A stretch of DNA of 64,000 nt, taken from positions 1,348,506,323 to 1,348,570,322 of the forward strand of contig NC_090444.1 in assembly GCF_031143425.1 (NCBI RefSeq). Reading direction: 5' to 3'. This document shows positions 44,691 through 57,597 of the stretch, in pieces. Position numbers and translations under genes: made by a program. The notes beneath the pieces were generated by a model. That model saw nothing but the letters and a program-made list of their open reading frames with translations, had not been told where the DNA came from and made no database searches. This stretch comes from Pleurodeles waltl (lineage: Eukaryota > Chordata > Amphibia > Caudata > Salamandridae). Numbering within the stretch: position 1 is the stretch's first letter; each line of letters begins with the position of its first letter.

Positions 44691-47600
44691 ACCACAGGTA
44701 GGCACCTTGCAAAAAACACCTCTGTTTTCTGTGAAAAAATATGTTGTGTCCACGTTGTGTTTTGGGCCATTTCCTTTTGTGGGCGCTAGGCCTACCCACA
44801 GAAGTGATGTACCATTTTTATCGAGAGACTTAGGGGAACGCTGGGTGGAAGGAAATTTGTGGCTCCTCTCAGATTCCAGAACTTTCTGTCACCGAAATGA
44901 GAGGAAAAAGTGTTTTTGGGGCAAAATTTTGATGTTTGCAAAGGATTCTGGGTAACATAACCTGGTCCGAGCCCCGCAAGTCACCCCTCCTTGGATTCCC
45001 CTAGGTCTCTAGTTTTCAGAAATGCACAGGTTTGGTAGGTTTCCCTAGGTGGCGGCTGAGCTAGAGGCCAAAATCTACAGGTAGTCACTTTGCTAAAAAC
45101 AGCTCTGTTTTCTGTGATATGTCCACGTTGTGTTTTGGGGCATATCCTGTCGCGGGCGCTAGGCTTACCCACACAAGTGAGGTATAAGTCACCCCATCTT
45201 GGATTCCCCTGGGTTTCTAGTTTTCAAAAATGCACTGGTTTGCTAGGTTTCCTCAGGTGTCGGCTGAGCTACAGGCCAAAATCCACAGGTAGGCACTGCT
45301 TTTTATAAAAAAAACGTGATGTGTCCACGTTGTGTTTTGGGCCCTTTCCTTTCGTGGGCGCTAGTCCTACCCACACAAGTGAGGTATCATTTTTATCGGG
45401 AGACTTGGGGGAACGCTGGGTAGAAGGAAATTTGTGGCTCCTCTCAGATTCCAGAACTTTCTGCCACAGAAATGTGAGTAATATGTGTATTTGTAGCCAA
45501 ATTTTGAGGTTTGCAAAGGATTCTGGGTAACAGAACCTGGTCCGAGCCCCGCAAGTCACCCCTCCTTGGATTCCCCTAGGTCTCTAGTTTTCAGAAATGC
45601 ACAGGTTTGGTAGGTTTCCCTAGGTGCCGGCTGAGCTAGAGGCCAAAATCTACAGGTAGGCACTTCGCAAAAAACACCTCTGTTTTTTTCCAAAATTTAG
45701 GATGTGTCCACGTTGCGCTTTGGGGTGTTTCCTGTCGCCAGCGCTAGGCCTACCCACGCAAGTGAGGTATCATTTTTATCGGGAGACTTGGGGGAACGCT
45801 GGGTAGAAGGAAATTTGTGGCTCCTCTCAGATTCCAGAACTTTCTGCCACAGAAATGTGAGTAACATGTGTATTTTTAGCCAAATTTTGAGGTTTGCAAA
45901 GGATTCTGGGTAACAGAACCTGGTCCGAGCCCCGCAAGTCACCCCTCCTTGGATTCCCCTAGGTCTCTAGTTTTCAGAAATGCACAGGTTTGGTAGGTTT
46001 CCCTAGGTGCCGGCTGAGCTAGAGGCCAAAATCTACAGGTAGGCACTTCGCAAAAAACACCTCTGTTTTTTTCAAAAATTTAGGATGTGTCCACGTTGCG
46101 CTTTGGGGTGTTTTCTGTCGCCGGCGCTAGGCCTACCCACGCAAGTGAGGTATCATTTTTATCGGGAGACTTGGGGGAACGCTGGGTGGAAGGAAATTTG
46201 TAGCTCCTCTCAGATTCCAGAACTTTCTGCCACAGAAATGTGAGGGACATGTGTTTTTTTAGCCAAATTTTGAGGTTTGCAAAGGATTCTGGGTAACAGA
46301 ACCTGGTCCGAGCCACACAAGTCACCCCTCCTTGGATTCCCCTAGGTCTCTAGTTTTCAGAAATGTACAGGTTTGGTAGGTTTCCCTAGGTGGCGGCTGA
46401 GCTAGAGGCCAAAATCTACAGGTAGTCACTTTGCTAAAAACAGCTCTGTTTTCTGTGATATGTCCACGTTGTGTTTTGGGGCCTATCCTGTCGCGGGCGC
46501 TAGGCCTACCCACACAAGTGAGGTATCATTTTTATCGGGAGACGTGGGGGAACGCTGGGTGGAAGGAAATTTGTGGCTCCTCTCAGATTCCAGAACTTTC
46601 TGCCACAGAAATGTGAGGAACATGTGTTTTTTTAGCCAAATTTTGAGATTTGCAAAGGATTCTGGGTAACAGAACCTGGTCCGAGCCCCGCAAGTCACCC
46701 CTCCTTGGATTCCCCTAGGTCTCTAGTTTTCAGAAATGCACAGGTTTGGTAGGTTTCCCTAGGTGGCAGCTGAGCTAGAGGCCAAAATCTACAGGTAGTC
46801 ACTTTGCTAAAAACAGCTCTGTTTTCTGTGATATGTCCACGTTGTGTTTTGGGGCATATCCTGTCGCCGGCGCTAGGCCTACCCACACAAGTGAGGTATC
46901 ATTTTTATCGGGAGACGTGGGGGAACGCTTGGTGGAAGGAAATTTGTGGCTCCTCTCAGATTCCAGAACTTTCTGCCACAGAAATGTGAGGAACATGTGT
47001 TTTTTTAGCCAAATTTTGAGGTTTGCAAAGGATTCTGGGTAACAGAACCTGGTCCGAGCCCCGCAAGTCACCCCTCCTTGGATTCCCCTAGGTCTCTAGT
47101 TTTCAGAAATGCACAGGTTTGGTAGGTTTCCCTAGGTGGCGGCTGAGCTAGAGGCCAAAATCTACAGGTAGTCACTTTGCTAAAAACAGCTCTGTTTTCT
47201 GTGATATGTCCACGTTGTGTTTTGGGGCATATCCTGTCGCGGGCGGTAGGCCTACCCACACAAGTGAGGTATCATTTTTATCGGGAGACGTGGGGGAACG
47301 CTGGGTGGAAGGAAATTTGTGGCTCCTCTCAGATTCCAGAACTTTCTGCCACAGAAATGTGAGGAACATGTGTTTTTTTAGCCAAATTTTGAGGTTTGCA
47401 AAGGATTCTGGGTAACAGAACCTGGTCCGAGCCCCGCAAGTCACCCCTCCTTGGATTCCCCTAGGTCTCTAGTTTTCAGAAATGCACAGGTTTGGTAGGT
47501 TTCCCTAGGTGGCTGCTGAGCTAGAGGCCAAAATCTACAGGTAGTCACTTTGCTAAAAACAGCTCTGTTTTCTGTGATATGTCCACGTTGTGTTTTGGGG

Positions 47601-50600
47601 CATATCCTGTCGCGGGCGCTAGGCCTACCCACACAAGTGAGGTATCATTTTTATCGGGAGACGTGGGGGAACGCTGGGTGGAAGGAAATTTGTGGCTCCT
47701 CTCACATTCCAGAACTTTCTGCCACAGAAAAGTGAGGAACATGTGTTTTTTTAGCCAAATTTTGAGGTTTGCAAAGGATTCTGGGTAACAGAACCTGGTC
47801 CGAGCCCCGCAAGTCACCCCTCCTTGGATTCCCCTAGGTCTCTAGTTTTCAGAAATGCACAGGTTTGGTAGGTTTCCCTAGGTGGCGGCTGAGCTAGAGG
47901 CCAAAATCTACAGGTAGTCACTTTGCTAAAAACAGCTCTGTTTTCTGTGATATGTCCACGTTGTGTTTTGGGGCATATCCTGTCGCGGGCGCTAGGCTTA
48001 CCCACACAAGTGAGGTATCATTTTTATCGGGAGACGTGGGGGAACGCCGGGTGGAAGGAAATTTGTGGCTCCTCTCAGATTCCAGAACTTTCTGCCACAG
48101 AAATGTGAGGAACATGTGTTTTTTTAGCCAAATTTTGAGGTTTGCAAAGGATTCTGGGTAACAGAACCTGGTCCGAGCCCCGCAAGTCACCCCTCCTTGG
48201 ATTCCCCTAGGTCTCTAGTTTTCAGAAATGCACAGGTTTGGTAGGTTTCCCTAGGTGGCGGCTGAGCTAGAGGCCAAAATCTACAGGTAGTCACTTTGCT
48301 AAAAACAGCTCTGTTTTCTGTGATATGTCCACGTTGTGTTTTGGGGCATATCCTGTCGCGGGCGGTAGGCCTACCCACACAAGTGAGGTATCATTTTTAT
48401 CGGGAGACGTGGGGGAACGCTGGGTGGAAGGAAATTTGTAGCTCCTCTCAGATTCCAGAACTTTCTGCCACAGAAATGTGAGGAACATGTGTTTTTTTAG
48501 CCAAATTTTGAGATTTGCAAAGGATTCTGGGTAACAGAACCTGGTCCGAGCCCCGCAAGTCACCCCTCCTTGGATTCCCCTAGGTCTCTAGTTTTCAGAA
48601 ATGCACAGGTTTGGTAGGTTTCCCTAGGTGGCTGCTGAGCTAGAGGCCAAAATCTACAGGTAGTCACTTTGCTAAAAACAGCTCTGTTTTCTGTGATATG
48701 TCCACGTTGTGTTTTGGGGCATATCCTGTCGCGGGCGCTAGGCCTACCCACACAAGTGAGGTATCATTTTTATCGGGAGACGTGGGGGAACGCTGGGTGG
48801 AAGGAAATTTGTGGCTCCTCTCACATTCCAGAACTTTCTGCCACAGAAATGTGAGGAACATGTGTTTTTTTAGCCAAATTTTGAGGTTTGCAAAGGATTC
48901 TGGGTAACAGAACCTGGTCCGAGCCCCGCAAGTCACCCCTCCTTGGATTCCCCTAGGTCTCTAGTTTTCAGAAATGCACAGGTTTGGTAGGTTTCCCTAG
49001 GTGGCGGCTGAGCTAGAGGCCAAAATCTACAGGTAGTCACTTTGCTAAAAACAGCTCTGTTTTCTGTGATATGTCCACGTTGTGTTTTGGGGCATATCCT
49101 GTCGCGGGCGCTAGGCTTACCCACACAAGTGAGGTATCATTTTTATCGGGAGACGTGGGGGAACGCCGGGTGGAAGGAAATTTGTGGCTCCTCTCAGATT
49201 CCAGAACTTTCTGCCACAGAAATGTGAGGAACATGTGTTTTTTTAGCCAAATTTTGAGGTTTGCAAAGGATTCTGGGTAACAGAACCTGGTCCGAGCCAC
49301 ACAAGTCACCCCTCCTTGGATTCCCCTAGGTCTCTAGTTTTCAGAAATGCACAGGTTTGGTAGGTTTCCCTAGGTGGCGGCTGAGCTAGAGGCCAAAATC
49401 TACAGGTAGTCACTTTGCTAAAAACAGCTCTGTTTTCTGTGATATGTCCACGTTGTGTTTTGGGGCCTATCCTGTCGCGGGCGCTAGGCCTACCCACACA
49501 AGTGAGGTATCATTTTTATCGGGAGACGTGGGGGAACGCTGGGTGGAAGGAAATTTGTGGCTCCTCTCAGATTCCAGAACTTTCTGCCACAGAAATGTGA
49601 GGAACATGTGTTTTTTTAGCCAAATTTTGAGGTTTGCAAAGGATTCTGGGTAACAGAACCTGGTCCGAGCCACACAAGTCACCCCTCCTTGGATTCCCCT
49701 AGGTCTCTAGTTTTCAGAAATGCACAGGTTTGGTAGGTTTCCCTAGGTGGCGGCTGAGCTAGAGGCCAAAATCTACAGGTAGTCACTTTGCTAAAAACAG
49801 CTCTGTTTTCTGTGATGTGTCCACGTTGTGTTTTGGGGCATATCCTGTCGCGGGTGCTAGGCCTACCCACACAAGTGAGGTACAATTTTTATCGGGAGAC
49901 GTGGGGGAACGCTGGGTGGAAGGAAATTTGTGGCTCCTCTCACATTCCAGAACTTTCTGCCACAGAAATGTGAGGAACATGTGTTTTTTTAGCCAAATTT
50001 TGAGGTTTGCAAAGGATTCTGGGTAACAGAACCTGGTCCGAGCCCCGCAAGTCACCCCTCCTTGGATTCCCCTAGGTCTCTAGTTTTCAGAAATGCACAG
50101 GTTTGGTAGGTTTCCCTAGGTGGCGGCTGAGCTAGAGGCCAAAATCTACAGGTAGTCACTTTGCTAAAAACAGCTCTGTTTTCTGTGATATGTCCACGTT
50201 GTGTTTTGGGGCATATCCTGTCGCGGGCGCTAGGCTTACCCACACAAGTGAGGTATAAGTCACCCCATCTTGGATTCCCCTGGGTTTCTAGTTTTCAAAA
50301 ATGCACTGGTTTGCTAGGTTTCCTCAGGTGTCGGCTGAGCTACAGGCCAAAATCCACAGGTAGGCACTGCTTTTTATAAAAAAAACGTGATGTGTCCACG
50401 TTGTGTTTTGGGCCCTTTCCTTTCGTGGGCGCTAGTCCTACCCACACAAGTGAGGTATCATTTTTATCGGGAGACTTGGGGGAACGCTGGGTAGAAGGAA
50501 ATTTGTGGCTCCTCTCAGATTCCAGAACTTTCTGCCACAGAAATGTGAGTAATATGTGTATTTGTAGCCAAATTTTGAGGTTTGCAAAGGATTCTGGGTA

Positions 50601-53600
50601 ACAGAACCTGGTCCGAGCCCCGCAAGTCACCCCTCCTTGGATTCCCCTAGGTCTCTAGTTTTCAGAAATGCACAGGTTTGGTAGGTTTCCCTAGGTGCCG
50701 GCTGAGCTAGAGGCCAAAATCTACAGGTAGGCACTTCGCAAAAAACACCTCTGTTTTTTTCCAAAATTTAGGATGTGTCCACGTTGCGCTTTGGGGTGTT
50801 TCCTGTCGCCAGCGCTAGGCCTACCCACGCAAGTGAGGTATCATTTTTATCGGGAGACTTGGGGGAACGCTGGGTAGAAGGAAATTTGTGGCTCCTCTCA
50901 GATTCCAGAACTTTCTGCCACAGAAATGTGAGTAACATGTGTATTTTTAGCCAAATTTTGAGGTTTGCAAAGGATTCTGGGTAACAGAACCTGGTCCGAG
51001 CCCCGCAAGTCACCCCTCCTTGGATTCCCCTAGGTCTCTAGTTTTCAGAAATGCACAGGTTTGGTAGGTTTCCCTAGGTGCCGGCTGAGCTAGAGGCCAA
51101 AATCTACAGGTAGGCACTTCGCAAAAAACACCTCTGTTTTTTTCAAAAATTTAGGATGTGTCCACGTTGCGCTTTGGGGTGTTTTCTGTCGCCGGCGCTA
51201 GGCCTACCCACGCAAGTGAGGTATCATTTTTATCGGGAGACTTGGGGGAACGCTGGGTGGAAGGAAATTTGTAGCTCCTCTCAGATTCCAGAACTTTCTG
51301 CCACAGAAATGTGAGGGACATGTGTTTTTTTAGCCAAATTTTGAGGTTTGCAAAGGATTCTGGGTAACAGAACCTGGTCCGAGCCACACAAGTCACCCCT
51401 CCTTGGATTCCCCTAGGTCTCTAGTTTTCAGAAATGTACAGGTTTGGTAGGTTTCCCTAGGTGGCGGCTGAGCTAGAGGCCAAAATCTACAGGTAGTCAC
51501 TTTGCTAAAAACAGCTCTGTTTTCTGTGATATGTCCACGTTGTGTTTTGGGGCCTATCCTGTCGCGGGCGCTAGGCCTACCCACACAAGTGAGGTATCAT
51601 TTTTATCGGGAGACGTGGGGGAACGCTGGGTGGAAGGAAATTTGTGGCTCCTCTCAGATTCCAGAACTTTCTGCCACAGAAATGTGAGGAACATGTGTTT
51701 TTTTAGCCAAATTTTGAGATTTGCAAAGGATTCTGGGTAACAGAACCTGGTCCGAGCCCCGCAAGTCACCCCTCCTTGGATTCCCCTAGGTCTCTAGTTT
51801 TCAGAAATGCACAGGTTTGGTAGGTTTCCCTAGGTGGCAGCTGAGCTAGAGGCCAAAATCTACAGGTAGTCACTTTGCTAAAAACAGCTCTGTTTTCTGT
51901 GATATGTCCACGTTGTGTTTTGGGGCATATCCTGTCGCCGGCGCTAGGCCTACCCACACAAGTGAGGTATCATTTTTATCGGGAGACGTGGGGGAACGCT
52001 TGGTGGAAGGAAATTTGTGGCTCCTCTCAGATTCCAGAACTTTCTGCCACAGAAATGTGAGGAACATGTGTTTTTTTAGCCAAATTTTGAGGTTTGCAAA
52101 GGATTCTGGGTAACAGAACCTGGTCCGAGCCCCGCAAGTCACCCCTCCTTGGATTCCCCTAGGTCTCTAGTTTTCAGAAATGCACAGGTTTGGTAGGTTT
52201 CCCTAGGTGGCGGCTGAGCTAGAGGCCAAAATCTACAGGTAGTCACTTTGCTAAAAACAGCTCTGTTTTCTGTGATATGTCCACGTTGTGTTTTGGGGCA
52301 TATCCTGTCGCGGGCGGTAGGCCTACCCACACAAGTGAGGTATCATTTTTATCGGGAGACGTGGGGGAACGCTGGGTGGAAGGAAATTTGTGGCTCCTCT
52401 CAGATTCCAGAACTTTCTGCCACAGAAATGTGAGGAACATGTGTTTTTTTAGCCAAATTTTGAGGTTTGCAAAGGATTCTGGGTAACAGAACCTGGTCCG
52501 AGCCCCGCAAGTCACCCCTCCTTGGATTCCCCTAGGTCTCTAGTTTTCAGAAATGCACAGGTTTGGTAGGTTTCCCTAGGTGGCTGCTGAGCTAGAGGCC
52601 AAAATCTACAGGTAGTCACTTTGCTAAAAACAGCTCTGTTTTCTGTGATATGTCCACGTTGTGTTTTGGGGCATATCCTGTCGCGGGCGCTAGGCCTACC
52701 CACACAAGTGAGGTATCATTTTTATCGGGAGACGTGGGGGAACGCTGGGTGGAAGGAAATTTGTGGCTCCTCTCACATTCCAGAACTTTCTGCCACAGAA
52801 ATGTGAGGAACATGTGTTTTTTTAGCCAAATTTTGAGGTTTGCAAAGGATTCTGGGTAACAGAACCTGGTCCGAGCCCCGCAAGTCACCCCTCCTTGGAT
52901 TCCCCTAGGTCTCTAGTTTTCAGAAATGCACAGGTTTGGTAGGTTTCCCTAGGTGGCGGCTGAGCTAGAGGCCAAAATCTACAGGTAGTCACTTTGCTAA
53001 AAACAGCTCTGTTTTCTGTGATATGTCCACGTTGTGTTTTGGGGCATATCCTGTCGCGGGCGCTAGGCTTACCCACACAAGTGAGGTATCATTTTTATCG
53101 GGAGACGTGGGGGAACGCCGGGTGGAAGGAAATTTGTGGCTCCTCTCAGATTCCAGAACTTTCTGCCACAGAAATGTGAGGAACATGTGTTTTTTTAGCC
53201 AAATTTTGAGGTTTGCAAAGGATTCTGGGTAACAGAACCTGGTCCGAGCCCCGCAAGTCACCCCTCCTTGGATTCCCCTAGGTCTCTAGTTTTCAGAAAT
53301 GCACAGGTTTGGTAGGTTTCCCTAGGTGGCGGCTGAGCTAGAGGCCAAAATCCACAGGTAGTCACTTTGCTAAAAACAGCTCTGTTTTCTGTGATATGTC
53401 CACGTTGTGTTTTGGGGCATATCCTGTCGCGGGCGGTAGGCCTACCCACACAAGTGAGGTATCATTTTTATCGGGAGACGTGGGGGAACGCTGGGTGGAA
53501 GGAAATTTGTAGCTCCTCTCAGATTCCAGAACTTTCTGCCACAGAAATGTGAGGAACATGTGTTTTTTTAGCCAAATTTTGAGATTTGCAAAGGATTCTG

Positions 53601-56600
53601 GGTAACAGAACCTGGTCCGAGCCCCGCAAGTCACCCCTCCTTGGATTCCCCTAGGTCTCTAGTTTTCAGAAATGCACAGGTTTGGTAGGTTTCCCTAGGT
53701 GGCTGCTGAGCTAGAGGCCAAAATCTACAGGTAGTCACTTTGCTAAAAACAGCTCTGTTTTCTGTGATATGTCCACGTTGTGTTTTGGGGCATATCCTGT
53801 CGCGGGCGCTAGGCCTACCCACACAAGTGAGGTATCATTTTTATCGGGAGACGTGGGGGAACGCTGGGTGGAAGGAAATTTGTGGCTCCTCTCACATTCC
53901 AGAACTTTCTGCCACAGAAATGTGAGGAACATGTGTTTTTTTAGCCAAATTTTGAGGTTTGCAAAGGATTCTGGGTAACAGAACCTGGTCCGAGCCCCGC
54001 AAGTCACCCCTCCTTGGATTCCCCTAGGTCTCTAGTTTTCAGAAATGCACAGGTTTGGTAGGTTTCCCTAGGTGGCGGCTGAGCTAGAGGCCAAAATCTA
54101 CAGGTAGTCACTTTGCTAAAAACAGCTCTGTTTTCTGTGATATGTCCACGTTGTGTTTTGGGGCATATCCTGTCGCGGGCGCTAGGCTTACCCACACAAG
54201 TGAGGTATCATTTTTATCGGGAGACGTGGGGGAACGCCGGGTGGAAGGAAATTTGTGGCTCCTCTCAGATTCCAGAACTTTCTGCCACAGAAATGTGAGG
54301 AACATGTGTTTTTTTAGCCAAATTTTGAGGTTTGCAAAGGATTCTGGGTAACAGAACCTGGTCCGAGCCACACAAGTCACCCCTCCTTGGATTCCCCTAG
54401 GTCTCTAGTTTTCAGAAATGCACAGGTTTGGTAGGTTTCCCTAGGTGGCGGCTGAGCTAGAGGCCAAAATCTACAGGTAGTCACTTTGCTAAAAACAGCT
54501 CTGTTTTCTGTGATATGTCCACGTTGTGTTTTGGGGCCTATCCTGTCGCGGGCGCTAGGCCTACCCACACAAGTGAGGTATCATTTTTATCGGGAGACGT
54601 GGGGGAACGCTGGGTGGAAGGAAATTTGTGGCTCCTCTCAGATTCCAGAACTTTCTGCCACAGAAATGTGAGGAACATGTGTTTTTTTAGCCAAATTTTG
54701 AGGTTTGCAAAGGATTCTGGGTAACAGAACCTGGTCCGAGCCACACAAGTCACCCCTCCTTGGATTCCCCTAGGTCTCTAGTTTTCAGAAATGCACAGGT
54801 TTGGTAGGTTTCCCTAGGTGGCGGCTGAGCTAGAGGCCAAAATCTACAGGTAGTCACTTTGCTAAAAACAGCTCTGTTTTCTGTGATGTGTCCACGTTGT
54901 GTTTTGGGGCATATCCTGTCGCGGGTGCTAGGCCTACCCACACAAGTGAGGTACCATTTTTATCGGGAGACGTGGGGGAACGCTGGGTGGAAGGAAATTT
55001 GTGGCTCCTCTCACATTCCAGAACTTTCTGCCACAGAAATGTGAGGAACATGTGTTTTTTTAGCCAAATTTTGAGGTTTGCAAAGGATTCTGGGTAACAG
55101 AACCTGGTCCGAGCCCCGCAAGTCACCCCTCCTTGGATTCCCCTAGGTCTCTAGTTTTCAGAAATGCACAGGTTTGGTAGGTTTCCCTAGGTGGCGGCTG
55201 AGCTAGAGGCCAAAATCTACAGGTAGTCACTTTGCTAAAAACAGCTCTGTTTTCTGTGATATGTCCACGTTGTGTTTTGGGGCATATCCTGTCGCGGGCG
55301 CTAGGCTTACCCACACAAGTGAGGTATCATTTTTATCGGGAGACGTGGGGGAACGCCGGGTGGAAGGAAATTTGTGGCTCCTCTCAGATTCCAGAACTTT
55401 CTGCCACAGAAATGTGAGGAACATGTGTTTTTTTAGCCAAATTTTGAGGTTTGCAAAGGATTCTGGGTAACAGAACCTGGTCCGAGCCACACAAGTCACC
55501 CCTCCTTGGATTCCCCTAGGTCTCTAGTTTTCAGAAATGCACAGGTTTGGTAGGTTTCCCTAGGTGGCGGCTGAGCTAGAGGCCAAAATCTACAGGTAGT
55601 CACTTTGCTAAAAACAGCTCTGTTTTCTGTGATATGTCCACGTTGTGTTTTGGGGCCTATCCTGTCGCGGGCGCTAGGCCTACCCACACAAGTGAGGTAT
55701 CATTTTTATCGGGAGACGTGGGGGAACGCTGGGTGGAAGGAAATTTGTGGCTCCTCTCAGATTCCAGAACTTTCTGCCACAGAAATGTGAGGAACATGTG
55801 TTTTTTTAGCCAAATTTTGAGGTTTGCAAAGGATTCTGGGTAACAGAACCTGGTCCGAGCCACACAAGTCACCCCTCCTTGGATTCCCCTAGGTCTCTAG
55901 TTTTCAGAAATGCACAGGTTTGGTAGGTTTCCCTAGGTGGCGGCTGAGCTAGAGGCCAAAATCTACAGGTAGTCACTTTGCTAAAAACAGCTCTGTTTTC
56001 TGTGATGTGTCCACGTTGTGTTTTGGGGCATATCCTGTCGCGGGTGCTAGGCCTACCCACACAAGTGAGGTACCATTTTTATCGGGAGACGTGGGGGAAC
56101 GCTGGGTGGAAGGAAATTTGTGGCTCCTCTCACATTCCAGAACTTTCTGCCACAGAAATGTGAGGAACATGTGTTTTTTTAGCCAAATTTTGAGGTTTGC
56201 AAAGGATTCTGGGTAACAGAACCTGGTCCGAGCCCCGCAAGTCACCCCTCCTTGGATTCCCCTAGGTCTCTAGTTTTCAGAAATGCACAGGTTTGGTAGG
56301 TTTCCCTAGGTGGCGGCTGAGCTAGAGGCCAAAATCTACAGGTAGTCACTTTGCTAAAAACAGCTCTGTTTTCTGTGATATGTCCACGTTGTGTTTTGGG
56401 GCATATCCTGTCGCGGGCGCTAGGCTTACCCACACAAGTGAGGTATCATTTTTATCGGGAGACGTGGGGGAACGCCGTGTGGAAGGAAATTTGTGGCTCC
56501 TCTCAGATTCCAGAACTTTCTGCCACAGAAATGTGAGGAACATGTGTTTTTTTAGCCAAATTTTGAGGTTTGCAAAGGATTCTGGGTAACAGAACCTGGT

Positions 56601-57597
56601 CCGAGCCACACAAGTCACCCCTCCTTGGATTCCCCTAGGTCTCTAGTTTTCAGAAATGCACAGGTTTGGTAGGTTTCCCTAGGTGGCGGCTGAGCTAGAG
56701 GCCAAAATCTACAGGTAGTCACTTTGCTAAAAACAGCTCTGTTTTCTGTGATATGTCCACGTTGTGTTTTGGGGCATATCCTGTCGCGGGCGCTAGGCCT
56801 ACCCACACAAGTGAGGTATCATTTTTATCGGGAGACGTGGGGGAACGCTGGGTGGAAGGAAATCTGTGGCTCCTCTCAGATTCCAGAACTTTCTGCCACA
56901 GAAATGTGAGGAACATGTGTTTTTTTAGCCAAATTTTGAGGTTTGCAAAGGATTCTGGGTAACAGAACCTGGTCCGAGCCACACAAGTCACCCCTCCTTG
57001 GATTCCCCTAGGTCTCTAGTTTTCAGAAATGCACAGGTTTGGTAGGTTTCCCTAGGTGGCGGCTGAGCTAGAGGCCAAAATCTACAGGTAGTCACTTTGC
57101 TAAAAACAGCTCTGTTTTCTGTGATGTGTCCACGTTGTGTTTTGGGGCATATCCTGTCGCGGGTGCTAGGCCTACCCACACAAGTGAGGTATCATTTTTA
57201 TCGGGAGACGTGGGGGAACGCTGGGTGGAAGGAAATTTGTGGCTCCTCTCAGATTCCAGAACTTTCTGCCACAGAAATGTGAGGAACATGTGTTTTTTTT
57301 GCCAAATTTTGAGGTTTGCAAAGGATTCTGGGTAACAGAACCTGGTCCGAGCCACACAAGTCACCCCTCCTTGGATTCCCCTAGGTCTCTAGTTTTCAGA
57401 AATGCACAGGTTTGGTAGGTTTCCCTAGGTGGCGGCTGAGCTAGAGGCCAAAATCTACAGGTAGTCACTTTGCTAAAAACAGCTCTGTTTTCTGTGATGT
57501 GTCCACGTTGTGTTTTGGGGCATATCCTGTCGCGGGTGCTAGGCCTACCCACACAAGTGAGGTACCATTTTTATCGGGAGACTTGGGGGAACATAGA
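44690..57597. repeat. 373 bp satellite, about 35 units
   Basis: The landmark GTCACCCCTCCTTGGATTCC recurs every 373 bp from 46322 to 57361; earlier units are 372-384 bp and one (44981-45181) is cut to 201 bp. Three-unit blocks of 1,119 bp repeat (47068 with 48187; 54004 with 55123 and 56242). A 5,071 bp segment, 44981-50051, is repeated at 50052-55122, including the cut unit, with only three differences noticed by eye (47731/52802, 48282/53353, 49884/54955). The 60-90 codon frames in each unit occur on both strands and are not supported as genes. Confidence 0.95.

Noticed and set aside
44981..57552. Dozens of conserved 60-90 codon frames on both strands
   Set aside because: They repeat with each 373 bp satellite unit and overlap each other on opposite strands. 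Conservation reflects recent duplication, not protein selection.
44690..57597. CRISPR-like array
   Set aside because: Whole units repeat at 373 bp without unique spacers, and the context is eukaryotic.
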